From: Pseudonocardia sp.
Lineage (GTDB): Bacteria; Actinomycetota; Actinomycetes; Mycobacteriales; Pseudonocardiaceae
Assembly (NCBI RefSeq): GCF_025965585.1
Contig: NZ_JAOPWR010000090.1
Span: 1-38,968, forward strand
Direction: 5' to 3'
DNA length: 38,968 nucleotides
How positions within the stretch are numbered: the first letter of the stretch is position 1; the number at the start of each line of letters is the position of its first letter. This document shows positions 25,530-33,908 of this stretch, in pieces. The translations under genes and the position numbers were made by a program. Under the pieces are notes generated by a model. It was given only the letters and a program-made list of their open reading frames with translations, did no database searches and had not been told where the DNA came from.

Positions 25530-26495
25530 TCAGCGTGTGAAGACGATCTTGCCGGCGGTCTGCCCCTCGAGCATCGTGCGGAAGCCCTCTTCGGCCTTGT
25601 CCATGGGAAGTTCCAGCCCGATCTCCGGAGAGATCCCCGCGTTGGCGACGAAGGTGAGGAGATCGGCGAGCTCGTCACGCGTGCCCATCGTCGAGCCGAC
25701 GACGCGCAACTGGAGGAAGAACAGCCGCTGGAGGTCGGCACCCGGGTTGGGGCCGCTCGTCGATCCCGAGACGACGATCACGCCGCCCGGCTTGAGCGCG
25801 CGCATCGAGTGTGACCACGTGGCGTCACCGACGGTCTCGAAAACCGCATCGACCTTGCCCGGCAGCCGCTCGCCCGAGGCGAACGTCTGGTGGGCGCCGA
25901 GCTTCTCCGCGAGCGCGCGCTTGTCGTCGCTGCGACCGGTGACCCACACCGTCATGCCGGCCGCGCGGCCCAGCTGGACGAGCGCGGTGGAGACGCCACC
26001 GGAGGCGCCCTGCACCAGCATCGTCTGCCCCGGGCGCAGGCCCGACTTCACGAACAGCATCCGGTACGCGGTGAGCCACGCGGTGCCCATGACCGCGGCC
26101 TGCACAGTGGACAGCCCGGCGGGCTTCGGCACGGCGTTGCGCGCCGGGATGACCACGGTGTCGGCCATGGCGCCCTGGTACTTCTCGGTGAGCAGGGTGC
26201 GCTTGGGGTCGAGGGTGTCGTCGCCCTGCCAGCCCGGGGCGTTGATCACGGAGTGGATGACGACCTCGGTGCCGTCCTCGAGAGTCCCGGCCCCGTCGCA
26301 TCCGAGGATCATCGGGAACTGCTCGGGCTTGATGCCCACCCCGCGCAGCGTCCAGATGTCGTGCATGTTGAGGCTGGCTGCGGTGACCTTCACCTGCACC
26401 CAGCCCGCGGGCACCTCGGGATCGGGGCGCTCGCCCACGGTGAGGGAGTCGAGCGGAGCATCGGCATTGGGCTCTGCAGCGTAGACGGCGAACAT
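25530..26495 (-). CDS. Zinc-independent MDR oxidoreductase (quinone reductase-like)
   Basis: A 321-residue medium-chain dehydrogenase/reductase. The N-terminal GroES-like domain has VKVTAASLNMHDIWTLRGVG and GCDGAGT. The NADPH-binding motif is QGASGGVSTALVQLG (in place of AxxGGVG). The catalytic zinc ligands of alcohol dehydrogenases are missing, which fits quinone oxidoreductase or enoyl reductase subfamilies. It ends GKIVFTR, as usual. The ATG at 26495 is used; an upstream TTG six codons earlier is possible. The MarR gene follows on the same strand and may control it. Confidence 0.87.
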   Translation of the reverse strand: MFAVYAAEPNADAPLDSLTVGERPDPEVPAGWVQVKVTAASLNMHDIWTLRGVGIKPEQFPMILGCDGAGTLEDGTEVVIHSVINAPGWQGDDTLDPKRTLLTEKYQGAMADTVVIPARNAVPKPAGLSTVQAAVMGTAWLTAYRMLFVKSGLRPGQTMLVQGASGGVSTALVQLGRAAGMTVWVTGRSDDKRALAEKLGAHQTFASGERLPGKVDAVFETVGDATWSHSMRALKPGGVIVVSGSTSGPNPGADLQRLFFLQLRVVGSTMGTRDELADLLTFVANAGISPEIGLELPMDKAEEGFRTMLEGQTAGKIVFTR

Positions 26496-26539
26496 GTCAG
26501 CGAATCTAGCCAAGTTCGGGCCGGGCTACTGTATGGGGC

Positions 26540-26725
26540 GTGGCACGTGCGATCGCGGACTGGTGGGATTCGGTCGAGCTGTGGCTCACGCAGCTCGCGT
26601 TCCCGTTCCAGGTGCTGCTCGCCATCGTCGTGATCGTGCCACTGTGCTGGTTCGTGGCGGCCGGTGTCGACCGCCTCGTGGATGTCGTGTCGTCCTACGT
26701 CGCCGAGACCCGCGGGCGCGAATGA
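26540..26725 (+). CDS. Conserved small single-pass membrane protein
   Basis: A 61-residue protein with one membrane segment (about 23-41, FQVLLAIVVIVPLCWFVAAG) and a charged tail. Tiny proteins with WWDSVELWLTQLxFPFQ at the N-terminus recur in actinomycetes as far as I recall, with no known role. TACTGT (26527-26532) sits seven bases before the GTG, the geometry of a leaderless mRNA. It is divergent from the oxidoreductase gene, so the 44-base spacer must hold both promoters. Confidence 0.7.
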   Translation: MARAIADWWDSVELWLTQLAFPFQVLLAIVVIVPLCWFVAAGVDRLVDVVSSYVAETRGRE

Positions 26726-26820
26726 CCACCCCGGGCGCGAACGACCACCGGAGTGCCGCGGGTGGCGTCGTCCGCGGCCGAGGGCCCGCGGCCGCTCCGC
26801 GTGGTGCTGACGGGTGCCGC

Positions 26821-27675
26821 TCAGCCGCGCTGAGCCCCGCCGGCCGGCGCGGCTAGTGCCGTCAGCACCTCGGAGCAGCCCGCGTCCAGGCGCGCCGCCG
26901 CGAGCTCGTCGCCGCGCGTGATGCCGCGGTTGACGATCACCACCGGTACGCCGTGCTTGTGGGCGTGGCGGACGAAGCGCAGACCTGACATGACGGTCAG
27001 GGACGACCCGGCGACGAGCAGTGCCCCGGACGACGCGGCCATGTCGTCCACCCAGCCGTAGGCGCGGGCCACCCGGTCCTTGGGCACGTTCTCCCCGAAG
27101 AACACGACGTCGGGCTTGAGCGCCCCGCCGCACGCGGTGCAGCGGGCGAGCCGGAACCCGTCGACGGCGTCGAGCTCGGCGTCGCCGTCGGGGGCTACCT
27201 CGATGCCCGCGCCCCTCTCCTCGACGAACCCGGGGTTCAGCGCGGCGAACCGCCGCTGCAGCTCCTCGCGCGAGCTGCGAGCCCCGCAGCGCAGGCACAT
27301 CACGTCGGCGATGCGGCCGTGCAGGTCGATCACGGCGCGGCTGCCGGCGGCCGTGTGCAGTCCATCGACGTTCTGGGTGATGAGCCCGTGCAGCACGCCG
27401 GAGCGTTCGAGATCGGTGATGGCGCGGTGGCCGACGTTGGGCTCGGCGCGGGCCATCCGGGCCCACCCGACGTGGCTGCGCGCCCAGTACCGCCGCTGGG
27501 CGACGTCACCGGAGACGAACTCCTGGTAGGTCATCGGGGTGCGGCGCGGGGAGCCGGGACCGCGGTAGTCGGGGATGCCGGAGTCGGTGGACAGGCCCGC
27601 CCCCGTCAACGCGACGAGGGGACGGCCGGCCAGCACGTCCAGCGCCTGCGCGAGGGGATCGGCCAGCAGCTCCAC
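26821..27675 (-). CDS. NAD-dependent protein deacylase (sirtuin)
   Basis: A 284-residue Sir2 protein that removes acyl groups from lysines using NAD. GAGLSTDSGIPDYRG and TQNVDGLH form the NAD site. The catalytic His is in IDLHGRI. Zinc ligands are CLRCG and CTACGG. VVFFGENVP and AGSSLTVMSG complete the signature, closest in style to class II (SIRT4-like). The GTG at 27675 gives a normal N-terminus; open sequence continues to an ATG at 27741 that overlaps the start of the divergent gene. No acyltransferase gene lies nearby. Confidence 0.9.
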   Translation of the reverse strand: MELLADPLAQALDVLAGRPLVALTGAGLSTDSGIPDYRGPGSPRRTPMTYQEFVSGDVAQRRYWARSHVGWARMARAEPNVGHRAITDLERSGVLHGLITQNVDGLHTAAGSRAVIDLHGRIADVMCLRCGARSSREELQRRFAALNPGFVEERGAGIEVAPDGDAELDAVDGFRLARCTACGGALKPDVVFFGENVPKDRVARAYGWVDDMAASSGALLVAGSSLTVMSGLRFVRHAHKHGVPVVIVNRGITRGDELAAARLDAGCSEVLTALAAPAGGAQRG

Positions 27676-27739
27676 GCCTCCACGGTAGCTGTCGCGTTCG
27701 TCCAATGCGCGGCGTCCCGGTCCCGGCAGAATCCCCGGC

Positions 27740-28330
27740 ATGGATCATCCCGACCACATGAGCCAGGCCGTCGACGTCGCCGTCGGGGCAATCCGCGGGG
27801 CCGGCCCCGCCCGCCTCGACGTCCCCACCCCGTGCGCGGAGTTCACCGCACGGAAGCTCCTGCACCACCTGGCGTTCGGGCTGCTGCTCGCCCAGCTCTC
27901 GGCCGAGCGCAGGGGCACGGACCCGAGCTGGACGAGCTACGACATCGCGCCCTACCTCGACGGCGTGCCCGAGGAGCAGTGGGCCGAGCTGGCCGCCGCG
28001 CAGGGTGCGGCCACCGCCCGCGCATGGGCCGACCCCGCAGCGTGGGAGGGCGAGACGACGTTCGGCGGCAGCCCGATGCCCGCCGCGGCGGTCGGCTCGA
28101 TGATGACGTCGGAGTTCGTGCTGCACGGGTGGGACCTCGCCACGGCCACCGGCGGCACCGTCGACGTGTCCGAGGGGCTCGCCGCCACGGCACTGGAGGG
28201 CGTCCAGGCCATCGCGCAGATGGGCCGCGACGGCGGCTGGTTCGGCGCCGAGGTGGCGCTGCCCGCCGATGCGTCCACACTGGACCGGGCGCTCGCGGCG
28301 TCCGGCCGGGACCCCCGCTGGACGGCCTGA
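27740..28330 (+). CDS. TIGR03086-type metal-binding protein (DinB/maleylpyruvate isomerase fold)
   Basis: A 196-residue member of the mycothiol-dependent maleylpyruvate isomerase N-terminal superfamily. Features are VPTPCAEFTARKLLHHLAFG and FVLHGWDLATATG; the two His-rich spots are likely metal ligands. Such proteins use or sense mycothiol in actinomycetes, but most have no known substrate. The start overlaps the upstream alternative start of the sirtuin gene. It converges on the BVMO gene with a gap of six bases. Confidence 0.85.
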   Translation: MDHPDHMSQAVDVAVGAIRGAGPARLDVPTPCAEFTARKLLHHLAFGLLLAQLSAERRGTDPSWTSYDIAPYLDGVPEEQWAELAAAQGAATARAWADPAAWEGETTFGGSPMPAAAVGSMMTSEFVLHGWDLATATGGTVDVSEGLAATALEGVQAIAQMGRDGGWFGAEVALPADASTLDRALAASGRDPRWTA

Positions 28331-28336
28331 CCGGTC

Positions 28337-29944
28337 TCAGCCGGGAGTCGTGAAGCCCCCGAACCCCTTGTCGGCGATGGTGTCGCACGCGGCGAAGTAG
28401 TTGTTCGCCCCGCCGAACCACACGTTCACCACGGGCGCCTTGCCGGGGATGTTGGTGCCCGTGAACCACGAGTGCACCTTCGCGCCCTGAGGCAGCAGCG
28501 TGCCGCTGACCACCTCCTGCACCTGGCGGCCCCAGTCCGCCTCGGCCTCCGCCGTCGCCTCCAGGACGCCGCCGTGCTCGCGGGCGTGGTCCAGCGCCCG
28601 GCCGATCCACTCGACGTTCTTCTCGATGCAGACCGGGATGTTCGCGAAGGGGCTCCCCGGGCCGCTGATGGTGAACAGGTTCGGGAAGTCGTGGACGGTG
28701 AGCCCGAGGTAGGTCGCCGGGCCGTCCGCCCACTTGTCCTTCAACGCCAGTCCGTCGCGACCCCGGATGTCGATGCCGGTGAGCGCACCGGTGACGGCGT
28801 CGAAGCCGGTGGCGAGCACCAGGACGTCGAACTCGTAGGACGCGTCGGCGGTGCGCAGGCCGGTGGGGGTGATCTCCCGGATCGGCGCGCTGCCGACGTC
28901 GATCAGCGTGATGTTGTCCCGGTTGTAGGCCTCGTAGTAGTCGTGCCCGGCCGGAGGCCGCTTGCTCGCGTAGGGATAGCCCTTGGGGCACAGCAGTTCG
29001 GCGGTCGCGGGGTCGTGCACGATCTCGCGGATCTTGGAGCGGATGAACTCCGCGGCGGACTCGTTGGCGGCCGGGTCGACGATGATGTCGTCGAAGGTCT
29101 CGAAGAGGAACCGGAACCCGCCGGACTTCCAGCCCTCCTCGAAGATCTGCCGCTGCTCGTCGGCGGTGAAGTCCCCGGCCGGTCCGTGGCCGGGTTCGAA
29201 CGGCATCGCGAAGGAGTGGTCGCGCGCCTTCTGCAGGATCTCGTAGTGCCGTGCCTTGAGGTCGGCGATCTCGTCGGGCTCCATCGGCCGGTTCTGGGCC
29301 GGCACCACGTAGTTCGGGGTCCGCTGGAACACCGTGAGGTGTGCGGCCTCCTGCGCGATGAGCGGGATGGCCTGCACCCCGGTTGCCCCGGTGCCGATGA
29401 TGCCGACGCGTTTGCCGGACAGGTCGACGCCGTCGGCAGGCCAACGGCAGGTCATGTAGGTCTCACCGGTGAACGAGTCCAGGCCGGGGAAGTCCGGGAT
29501 GTGCGGCTCGGTCAGCAGCCCCAGTCCGGTCACCACGAACCGCGACCGGACGCTCTCGCCGGTGTCGGTCGTGACCTCCCAGGTGCCCGAGCCCTCGTCG
29601 AACACCGCCGACTCCACGCGCGTGCCGAACGTGATGTCGCGTTTCAGGTCGAACTTGTCGGCGACGAAGTTCAGGTAGCGCAGCATCTCCGGCTGGCCCG
29701 GGTAGCGCTCGGACCAGGTCCACTCCGCGACGACCTCGGGGGAGAAGGACAGGCAGTAGTAGTAGCACTCGCTGTCCGTGCGGGCGCCGGGGTAGCGGTT
29801 CCAGAACCACGTCCCGCCGATGCCGTCGCCTGCCTCCAGGACGCGCGTGTGCAGCCCGGACTCCCGGGCGCGATGGAGCATGGCGAGGCCGGCGAACCCG
29901 GCCCCGATGACGACGAGGTCGAGATCGGTCTGCTGCTCGGACAT
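28337..29944 (-). CDS. Flavin monooxygenase, Baeyer-Villiger type
   Basis: A 535-residue FAD/NADPH monooxygenase of the cyclohexanone/acetone monooxygenase group, which turns ketones into esters. FAD site: VIGAGFAGLAML. NADPH site: GIIGTGATGVQ. GTWFWNRYPGARTDSE is the usual BVMO segment. The fingerprint FxGxxxHxxxWP reads FTGETYMTCRWP, so the expected His is Met. The ATG has GAGGAG seven bases upstream. It lies 30 bases after an esterase gene on the same strand, so ketone oxidation followed by ester hydrolysis is a reasonable reading, as in acetone monooxygenase operons. Confidence 0.9.
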   Translation of the reverse strand: MSEQQTDLDLVVIGAGFAGLAMLHRARESGLHTRVLEAGDGIGGTWFWNRYPGARTDSECYYYCLSFSPEVVAEWTWSERYPGQPEMLRYLNFVADKFDLKRDITFGTRVESAVFDEGSGTWEVTTDTGESVRSRFVVTGLGLLTEPHIPDFPGLDSFTGETYMTCRWPADGVDLSGKRVGIIGTGATGVQAIPLIAQEAAHLTVFQRTPNYVVPAQNRPMEPDEIADLKARHYEILQKARDHSFAMPFEPGHGPAGDFTADEQRQIFEEGWKSGGFRFLFETFDDIIVDPAANESAAEFIRSKIREIVHDPATAELLCPKGYPYASKRPPAGHDYYEAYNRDNITLIDVGSAPIREITPTGLRTADASYEFDVLVLATGFDAVTGALTGIDIRGRDGLALKDKWADGPATYLGLTVHDFPNLFTISGPGSPFANIPVCIEKNVEWIGRALDHAREHGGVLEATAEAEADWGRQVQEVVSGTLLPQGAKVHSWFTGTNIPGKAPVVNVWFGGANNYFAACDTIADKGFGGFTTPG

Positions 29945-29974
29945 CGGTGTTCTCCTCGGTCGGTCGCGGGCGGG

Positions 29975-30883
29975 TCAGAGGCCGAGGCGCGGGCGGAGCC
30001 AGGCCGCCATCGCCGCGATCGTCGCGTCGGCTTCGGGCGCGCGTCCTGCGGAGAACGTGAAGACGTGCTGCATCTCCGGGACGATCTCGAGCGTCGAGTC
30101 CACGCCGGCCGTCCTGGCCCGCTCGTGGAAGCGCTCGGCGTTGTCCTGCAACGTCTCGTGGCTGCCCGCGCACGTGTACATCGGCGGAAGACCTGTGGGG
30201 TCCGAGTGGAGCGGGTTGGCGTGCGGGTGCGTCGGGTCGCCGCCGTCGCCGAGGAACATGCCCGACATCCCCTGGAGGATCTCCCGGCTCACCAGCGCGT
30301 CCGTGGCGCTGTTGCTCTCCAGCGTCTTGCCGAGGTGCTCCATGTCCAGCCACGGGGACATCGGCAGGATCGCCGCCGGCAGCGGATCGCCGTCGTCGCG
30401 CAGCTTGAGCACGGTGCTGATCGCGAGGTTGCCGCCCGCCGAGTCGCCCGTCGTCGCGATGTGGCCGGGCTCGACGCCCTGGGCCAGCAGCCATCGGTAG
30501 GCCGCGACGGCGTCCTCGAGCTGCGCCGGGAACGGGTGCTCGGGCGCCAGCCGGTAGTCCAGTACCAGCGCGCGGGCTCCGACGGCCTTCGCCAGGTGCC
30601 CGGCGAGCTTGCGGTGGGTGGCGGTGGACCCCACGACGAACCCGCCGCCGTGGGTGAACAGCAGCACCCGGTCGTCGGCGGCGCCCACGGGCAGGCACCA
30701 CAGGGCGGGCACGCCACCGGCGTCGACCTCCTCGTACGTGACGCCGGTGGGTTCGGCGGTGGGCCGGTGCCACTCCTCGAACAGGTCGCGGAGGGTGGCC
30801 ACGTCCATGTCGGGCGCGGCCGCCATCCGGTCGGACCAGCTCTGGTAGATCGTCCGCAGCTCGTCGGACTCGATGCTCGCCAT
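29975..30883 (-). CDS. Alpha/beta hydrolase of the hormone-sensitive lipase family
   Basis: A 302-residue esterase. HGGGF at 78-82 forms the oxyanion hole and GDSAGG holds Ser148; the C-terminal EMQHVF supplies the His. APEHPFPAQLED is a family landmark. Probably cleaves the ester made by the BVMO encoded 30 bases downstream. The ATG at 30883 is preferred; the frame stays open far upstream, but that part is antisense to the regulator gene. It is divergent from that regulator. Confidence 0.9.
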   Translation of the reverse strand: MASIESDELRTIYQSWSDRMAAAPDMDVATLRDLFEEWHRPTAEPTGVTYEEVDAGGVPALWCLPVGAADDRVLLFTHGGGFVVGSTATHRKLAGHLAKAVGARALVLDYRLAPEHPFPAQLEDAVAAYRWLLAQGVEPGHIATTGDSAGGNLAISTVLKLRDDGDPLPAAILPMSPWLDMEHLGKTLESNSATDALVSREILQGMSGMFLGDGGDPTHPHANPLHSDPTGLPPMYTCAGSHETLQDNAERFHERARTAGVDSTLEIVPEMQHVFTFSAGRAPEADATIAAMAAWLRPRLGL

Positions 30884-30898
30884 CCCCGGATCATGTGA

Positions 30899-30910
30899 CT
30901 GTGAGCACAG
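30899..30910. promoter_or_regulatory. Short palindrome in the esterase-regulator spacer
   Basis: CTGTG-AG-CACAG is a perfect 5-bp inverted repeat 16 bases before the esterase ATG. It may be a binding site for the divergent AcoR-like protein or another regulator. One short site is weak evidence. Confidence 0.3.
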
Positions 30911-31048
30911 CGAAACTGTCCGACTATGCAACAGCACCCGAACGGCCCCATCGTCTGTAGCGTTCTGGGACACTGAGACCTGGGTCACCGTGTGCTTGAC
31001 TCGTCCTGCTCGGCGCGACGAAGCGACGACGCGACGGAGGAGATGCGG

Positions 31049-32821
31049 GTGACCCTCGGCGAGCGTGAAGGGCTGCTCCGCACTGCCCGGGAGAGGTTCC
31101 TCGCCGACGGCGCGGGCGCGCCGGCACTGCGCCCGGAGATCGCCTCGTCCTGGCGGCGGTCCCGGATGCAGGGCGTCACCCCGAACGGTGACGACGTGCC
31201 GTTCGAGCCCGTGCTCGGCGATGCGAACCAGATGCTCACCGTCGCGGCCACGCCGGTGCTCGACTGGCTCGCCGACCACCTCGACGGCGGCACGGCCGTG
31301 ATCCTGGCCGACGCCGACGCGCGCATCCTCGACCGCCGCGCCGACGGCCGGACGCTGTCGCGGCACCTGGACAAGGTGCTCGCGGCGCCGGGGTTCTGCT
31401 TCGGAGAGGAGCACATCGGCACCAACGGGATCGGCAGCGTCCTCGAGTCCAGCGGTCCCGTGATGATCGCGGGAGCCGAGCACTTCCGCGACAACCTGCA
31501 GGACTTCACGTGCGTCGGCGCGCCGTTGCGCCACCCCGTGAACCGGCGGGTGGTGGGCGTCCTCGACGTCTGCTGCCGCTACGACGACACGAGCGAGCTG
31601 ATGAAACCGCTCATGCTCGCCGCGTCGCGGGAGATCGAGTCGCGGATGTACGCCGAGTCGTCGCTGCGCGAGCGGATGCTGCTCGAGGACTTCCTCCAGG
31701 TCTCGCGCCGGACGTCGGCGGCGGTGGTGTCGCTCAACCAGGACTTCATCATCACGAACACCGCTGCCGCCAAGCTGCTCGATGCGGCGGACCACGCGCT
31801 GCTGTGGGACTGGGCCTCCACCGTGCTGGCCGGGCGTGCCGAGTGCACCGGCGAGATCCGGCTCGGGCGCGACGTCGTGGTGCAGGCCCGCGCCCGCACC
31901 GTCGGCGAGGGTGGCCACGACGCCGCGGGTGTCCTCATCGAGATGCGCAGGCGCGGCCCGGGATCCACGGCGCGTCGACGCCCCTCGCCGGCCCGTTCGC
32001 GCAGCGAGGCGCTGCTGCCCGGGCGTAGCGCCGCGTGGCAGCGGGCGTGCCTGGAGCTCGCCACGGCCGCGCGCTCCGGCCTGGACGTCCTGGTCACCGG
32101 AGAGGCCGGAGCCGGCAAGCAGCGTGCCGCGCGACAGCTCGGGGATGGTGACGCGACCACCGTGCTGGACGTGGCGCTCGTCCTCGAGAACCCGGTCTGG
32201 CTCGACCAGCTCCGCAGGCGGCTGTCGTTGCCCGGCCTGGTGGTGCTGGCCCACCTCGACCTCGCTCCGGACGCCGCGTGTCCGCCGCTCGCCGCAGTCC
32301 TCGACGACCACAGCGGACGGGAGGCCCGCCTCGCCGCCACCGCCGGCTCGCCCGCCGGGGACGCGGCCGCCGCGCGCCTGTTCGACCGCTTCCCTGCGAG
32401 GGTCGAGATCCCACCGCTGCGCTACCGGCCCGAGGACATCGCCGACATCGCGCCCGTGCTGATCCGCGACCGCAGCCCGGACGGTCCGACCCCACGGCTG
32501 CAGGCGGGTGCCCTGCAGGTGCTGATGGCTCTGGACTGGCCGGGCAACCTCCGCGAGCTCGACGCCGCGCTCAGCGCCGGGCTGCTGCGCGCGATGGGAT
32601 CCGACATCGCGCTGACCCACTTGCCGTCCGAGTACCGACAGGCGGCCCCGCGCCGTCGCCTGGCCTCCCTCAAGCGCGCCGAGCGCGAGACCATCCTCGC
32701 CGCCCTGGACGACGCCGCGGGCAACAAGCTCGCGGCCGCCGAGCGGCTCGGCATCGCGCGGTCCACGCTCTACCGCAAGATGCGGGCCCTCGGCCTTGAC
32801 GACAAGCGCTGGGGCGCCTGA
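31049..32821 (+). CDS. AcoR/MimR-like transcription activator
   Basis: A 590-residue regulator. An N-terminal GAF-like sensor (about 50-205, with FCFGEEHIGTNGIGSVL) is followed by a degenerate AAA+ region and a Fis-type helix-turn-helix (NKLAAAERLGIARSTLYRKM). The Walker A-like GEAGAGK remains, but the GAFTGA loop that contacts sigma-54 is missing. That fits actinomycetes, which lack sigma-54; related proteins such as MimR switch on acetone or propane oxidation genes. It is divergent from the esterase-BVMO operon and is its likely activator, perhaps sensing the ketone. The GTG at 31049 has GGAGGAG six bases upstream; an ATG at 31043 abuts that site and is less likely. Confidence 0.85.
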   Translation: MTLGEREGLLRTARERFLADGAGAPALRPEIASSWRRSRMQGVTPNGDDVPFEPVLGDANQMLTVAATPVLDWLADHLDGGTAVILADADARILDRRADGRTLSRHLDKVLAAPGFCFGEEHIGTNGIGSVLESSGPVMIAGAEHFRDNLQDFTCVGAPLRHPVNRRVVGVLDVCCRYDDTSELMKPLMLAASREIESRMYAESSLRERMLLEDFLQVSRRTSAAVVSLNQDFIITNTAAAKLLDAADHALLWDWASTVLAGRAECTGEIRLGRDVVVQARARTVGEGGHDAAGVLIEMRRRGPGSTARRRPSPARSRSEALLPGRSAAWQRACLELATAARSGLDVLVTGEAGAGKQRAARQLGDGDATTVLDVALVLENPVWLDQLRRRLSLPGLVVLAHLDLAPDAACPPLAAVLDDHSGREARLAATAGSPAGDAAAARLFDRFPARVEIPPLRYRPEDIADIAPVLIRDRSPDGPTPRLQAGALQVLMALDWPGNLRELDAALSAGLLRAMGSDIALTHLPSEYRQAAPRRRLASLKRAERETILAALDDAAGNKLAAAERLGIARSTLYRKMRALGLDDKRWGA

Positions 32822-32827
32822 CCGGGC

Positions 32828-33616
32828 TCAGCCCGGCGTGACGGCCCATGCGGGCGGGCGCTTCTCCGCGAACGCCCGCATGCCCTCCTGGCCCTCGTCG
32901 GCGGCGAAGAACCCGGCCGACAGCGCGAGCATCTCGTCGAACTGCTCGCCCATCGTCGGCGGGCGCTCGCCGGCCTGAGTCGTTCGGGCGAGCATCGCCT
33001 TCGTCGCCGCGAGCGCGCTCGGCGCCCCCAGCCGCAGCATCTCGACGTAGCGGGCCACCTCGGCGTCGAGCCCGTCGGCGGGCACCGCGGCGTTGAGCAG
33101 ACCGACGGCGGTGGCACGCGCGGCGCCGAACGTCTCGCCGGTGAGGAACAGCTCGTGCGCGGCGCGGGGCAGCAGCCGGGGCAGCACCGTCACGGAGATG
33201 ACGGCCGGCACCACGCCGATGCGGACCTCGCTGAACGCGAACGTGGCCTCCTGCGCGGCGATCGCGATGTCGCACGCGGCCACGATCCCCACCCCGCCGG
33301 CCCGTGCCGCTCCCGCGAGCCGGGCGACCACGGGTTTGGGGGAGGTCCAGATCAGCTCCAGGATCTGCGGCACGTCCCGGATGCCCTGCTCCTGCGAGGA
33401 CGCCCCGCGCGTCTCCTTGAGGTCCATCCCGGCGCAGAACACGCGCCCGGTGTGGGTCAGGACGATCACGCGCGCCGCGTCGTCGGCGATGGCCGTGCGC
33501 AGGTGCGCGAGCAGCTCACCGCGCAGCTGGGCCGACAGCGCGTTGCGGTTGGCGGGGGAGTCGAGGGTGATCGTCGCGACGCCGGCCTCGACGTCGAGGT
33601 GCACGAGCTCGGTCAT
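32828..33616 (-). CDS. Enoyl-CoA hydratase/isomerase family protein
   Basis: A 262-residue crotonase. The CoA and oxyanion region is VFCAGMDLKE and AGAARAGGVGIVAACDIAIA. A Glu in FSEVRIGVVPA matches one catalytic position; the other Glu (normally just after GGG) is replaced in this stretch, so hydration may be impaired or the reaction different. The role is unknown. It converges on the activator gene with a gap of six bases and has no beta-oxidation partners nearby. It starts MTELVHLDVEAG at ATG 33616. Confidence 0.85.
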   Translation of the reverse strand: MTELVHLDVEAGVATITLDSPANRNALSAQLRGELLAHLRTAIADDAARVIVLTHTGRVFCAGMDLKETRGASSQEQGIRDVPQILELIWTSPKPVVARLAGAARAGGVGIVAACDIAIAAQEATFAFSEVRIGVVPAVISVTVLPRLLPRAAHELFLTGETFGAARATAVGLLNAAVPADGLDAEVARYVEMLRLGAPSALAATKAMLARTTQAGERPPTMGEQFDEMLALSAGFFAADEGQEGMRAFAEKRPPAWAVTPG

Positions 33617-33658
33617 GCCCGGACCGTATCCCGTCGCCGAGCAGGCGGCCGAGCGCCA

Positions 33659-33778
33659 TCAGCTCGCCGTGGCGGCCGTCTCGATCAGCTTCCCGCGCTC
33701 CAGCGCGAGGACCTGGTCGGCGTGGCGGACGTCGCCGAGCCGGTGGGGGACGTCGACGCCGATGAGCGGCTGGTCCCC
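33659..33778 (-). pseudogene. C-terminal scrap of an ABC transporter ATPase
   Basis: Forty codons on the minus strand read GDQPLIGVDVPHRLGDVRHA and then DQVLALERGKLIE before a stop. HRL...ADQVLxLExGxxxE is the H-loop and D-loop end of exporter-type ABC ATPases. An in-frame stop lies directly upstream (33781-33779), and no Walker or signature motif is left. Confidence 0.6.
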
Positions 33779-33780
33779 TC

Positions 33781-33864
33781 ATGACCGTGATCGTGGTCGA
33801 CACCGAGCTGCGCGACGCTGCGGGCAGGCTGGTGGGGCGGGTGACGCAGAGGCAGGCGGTGCTG
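33781..33864 (+). pseudogene. Scrap of a PaaI-type thioesterase
   Basis: Twenty-eight codons read TVIVVDTELRDAAGRLVGRV followed by TQRQAVL, the last strands of a hotdog-fold PaaI thioesterase. The rest of the gene is absent. The frame stays open after it only by antisense to the LLM monooxygenase gene. Confidence 0.5.
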
Positions 33865-33908
33865 CGCCGAGCCGGCCGCCCCGGGAATGGCGCACCCGGG
33901 GTGAACCG

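Noticed and set aside
30884-32620. Minus-strand extension of the esterase frame across the regulator gene
   Set aside because: The esterase family starts at 30883. The extension is antisense to a well-supported activator and has no domain.
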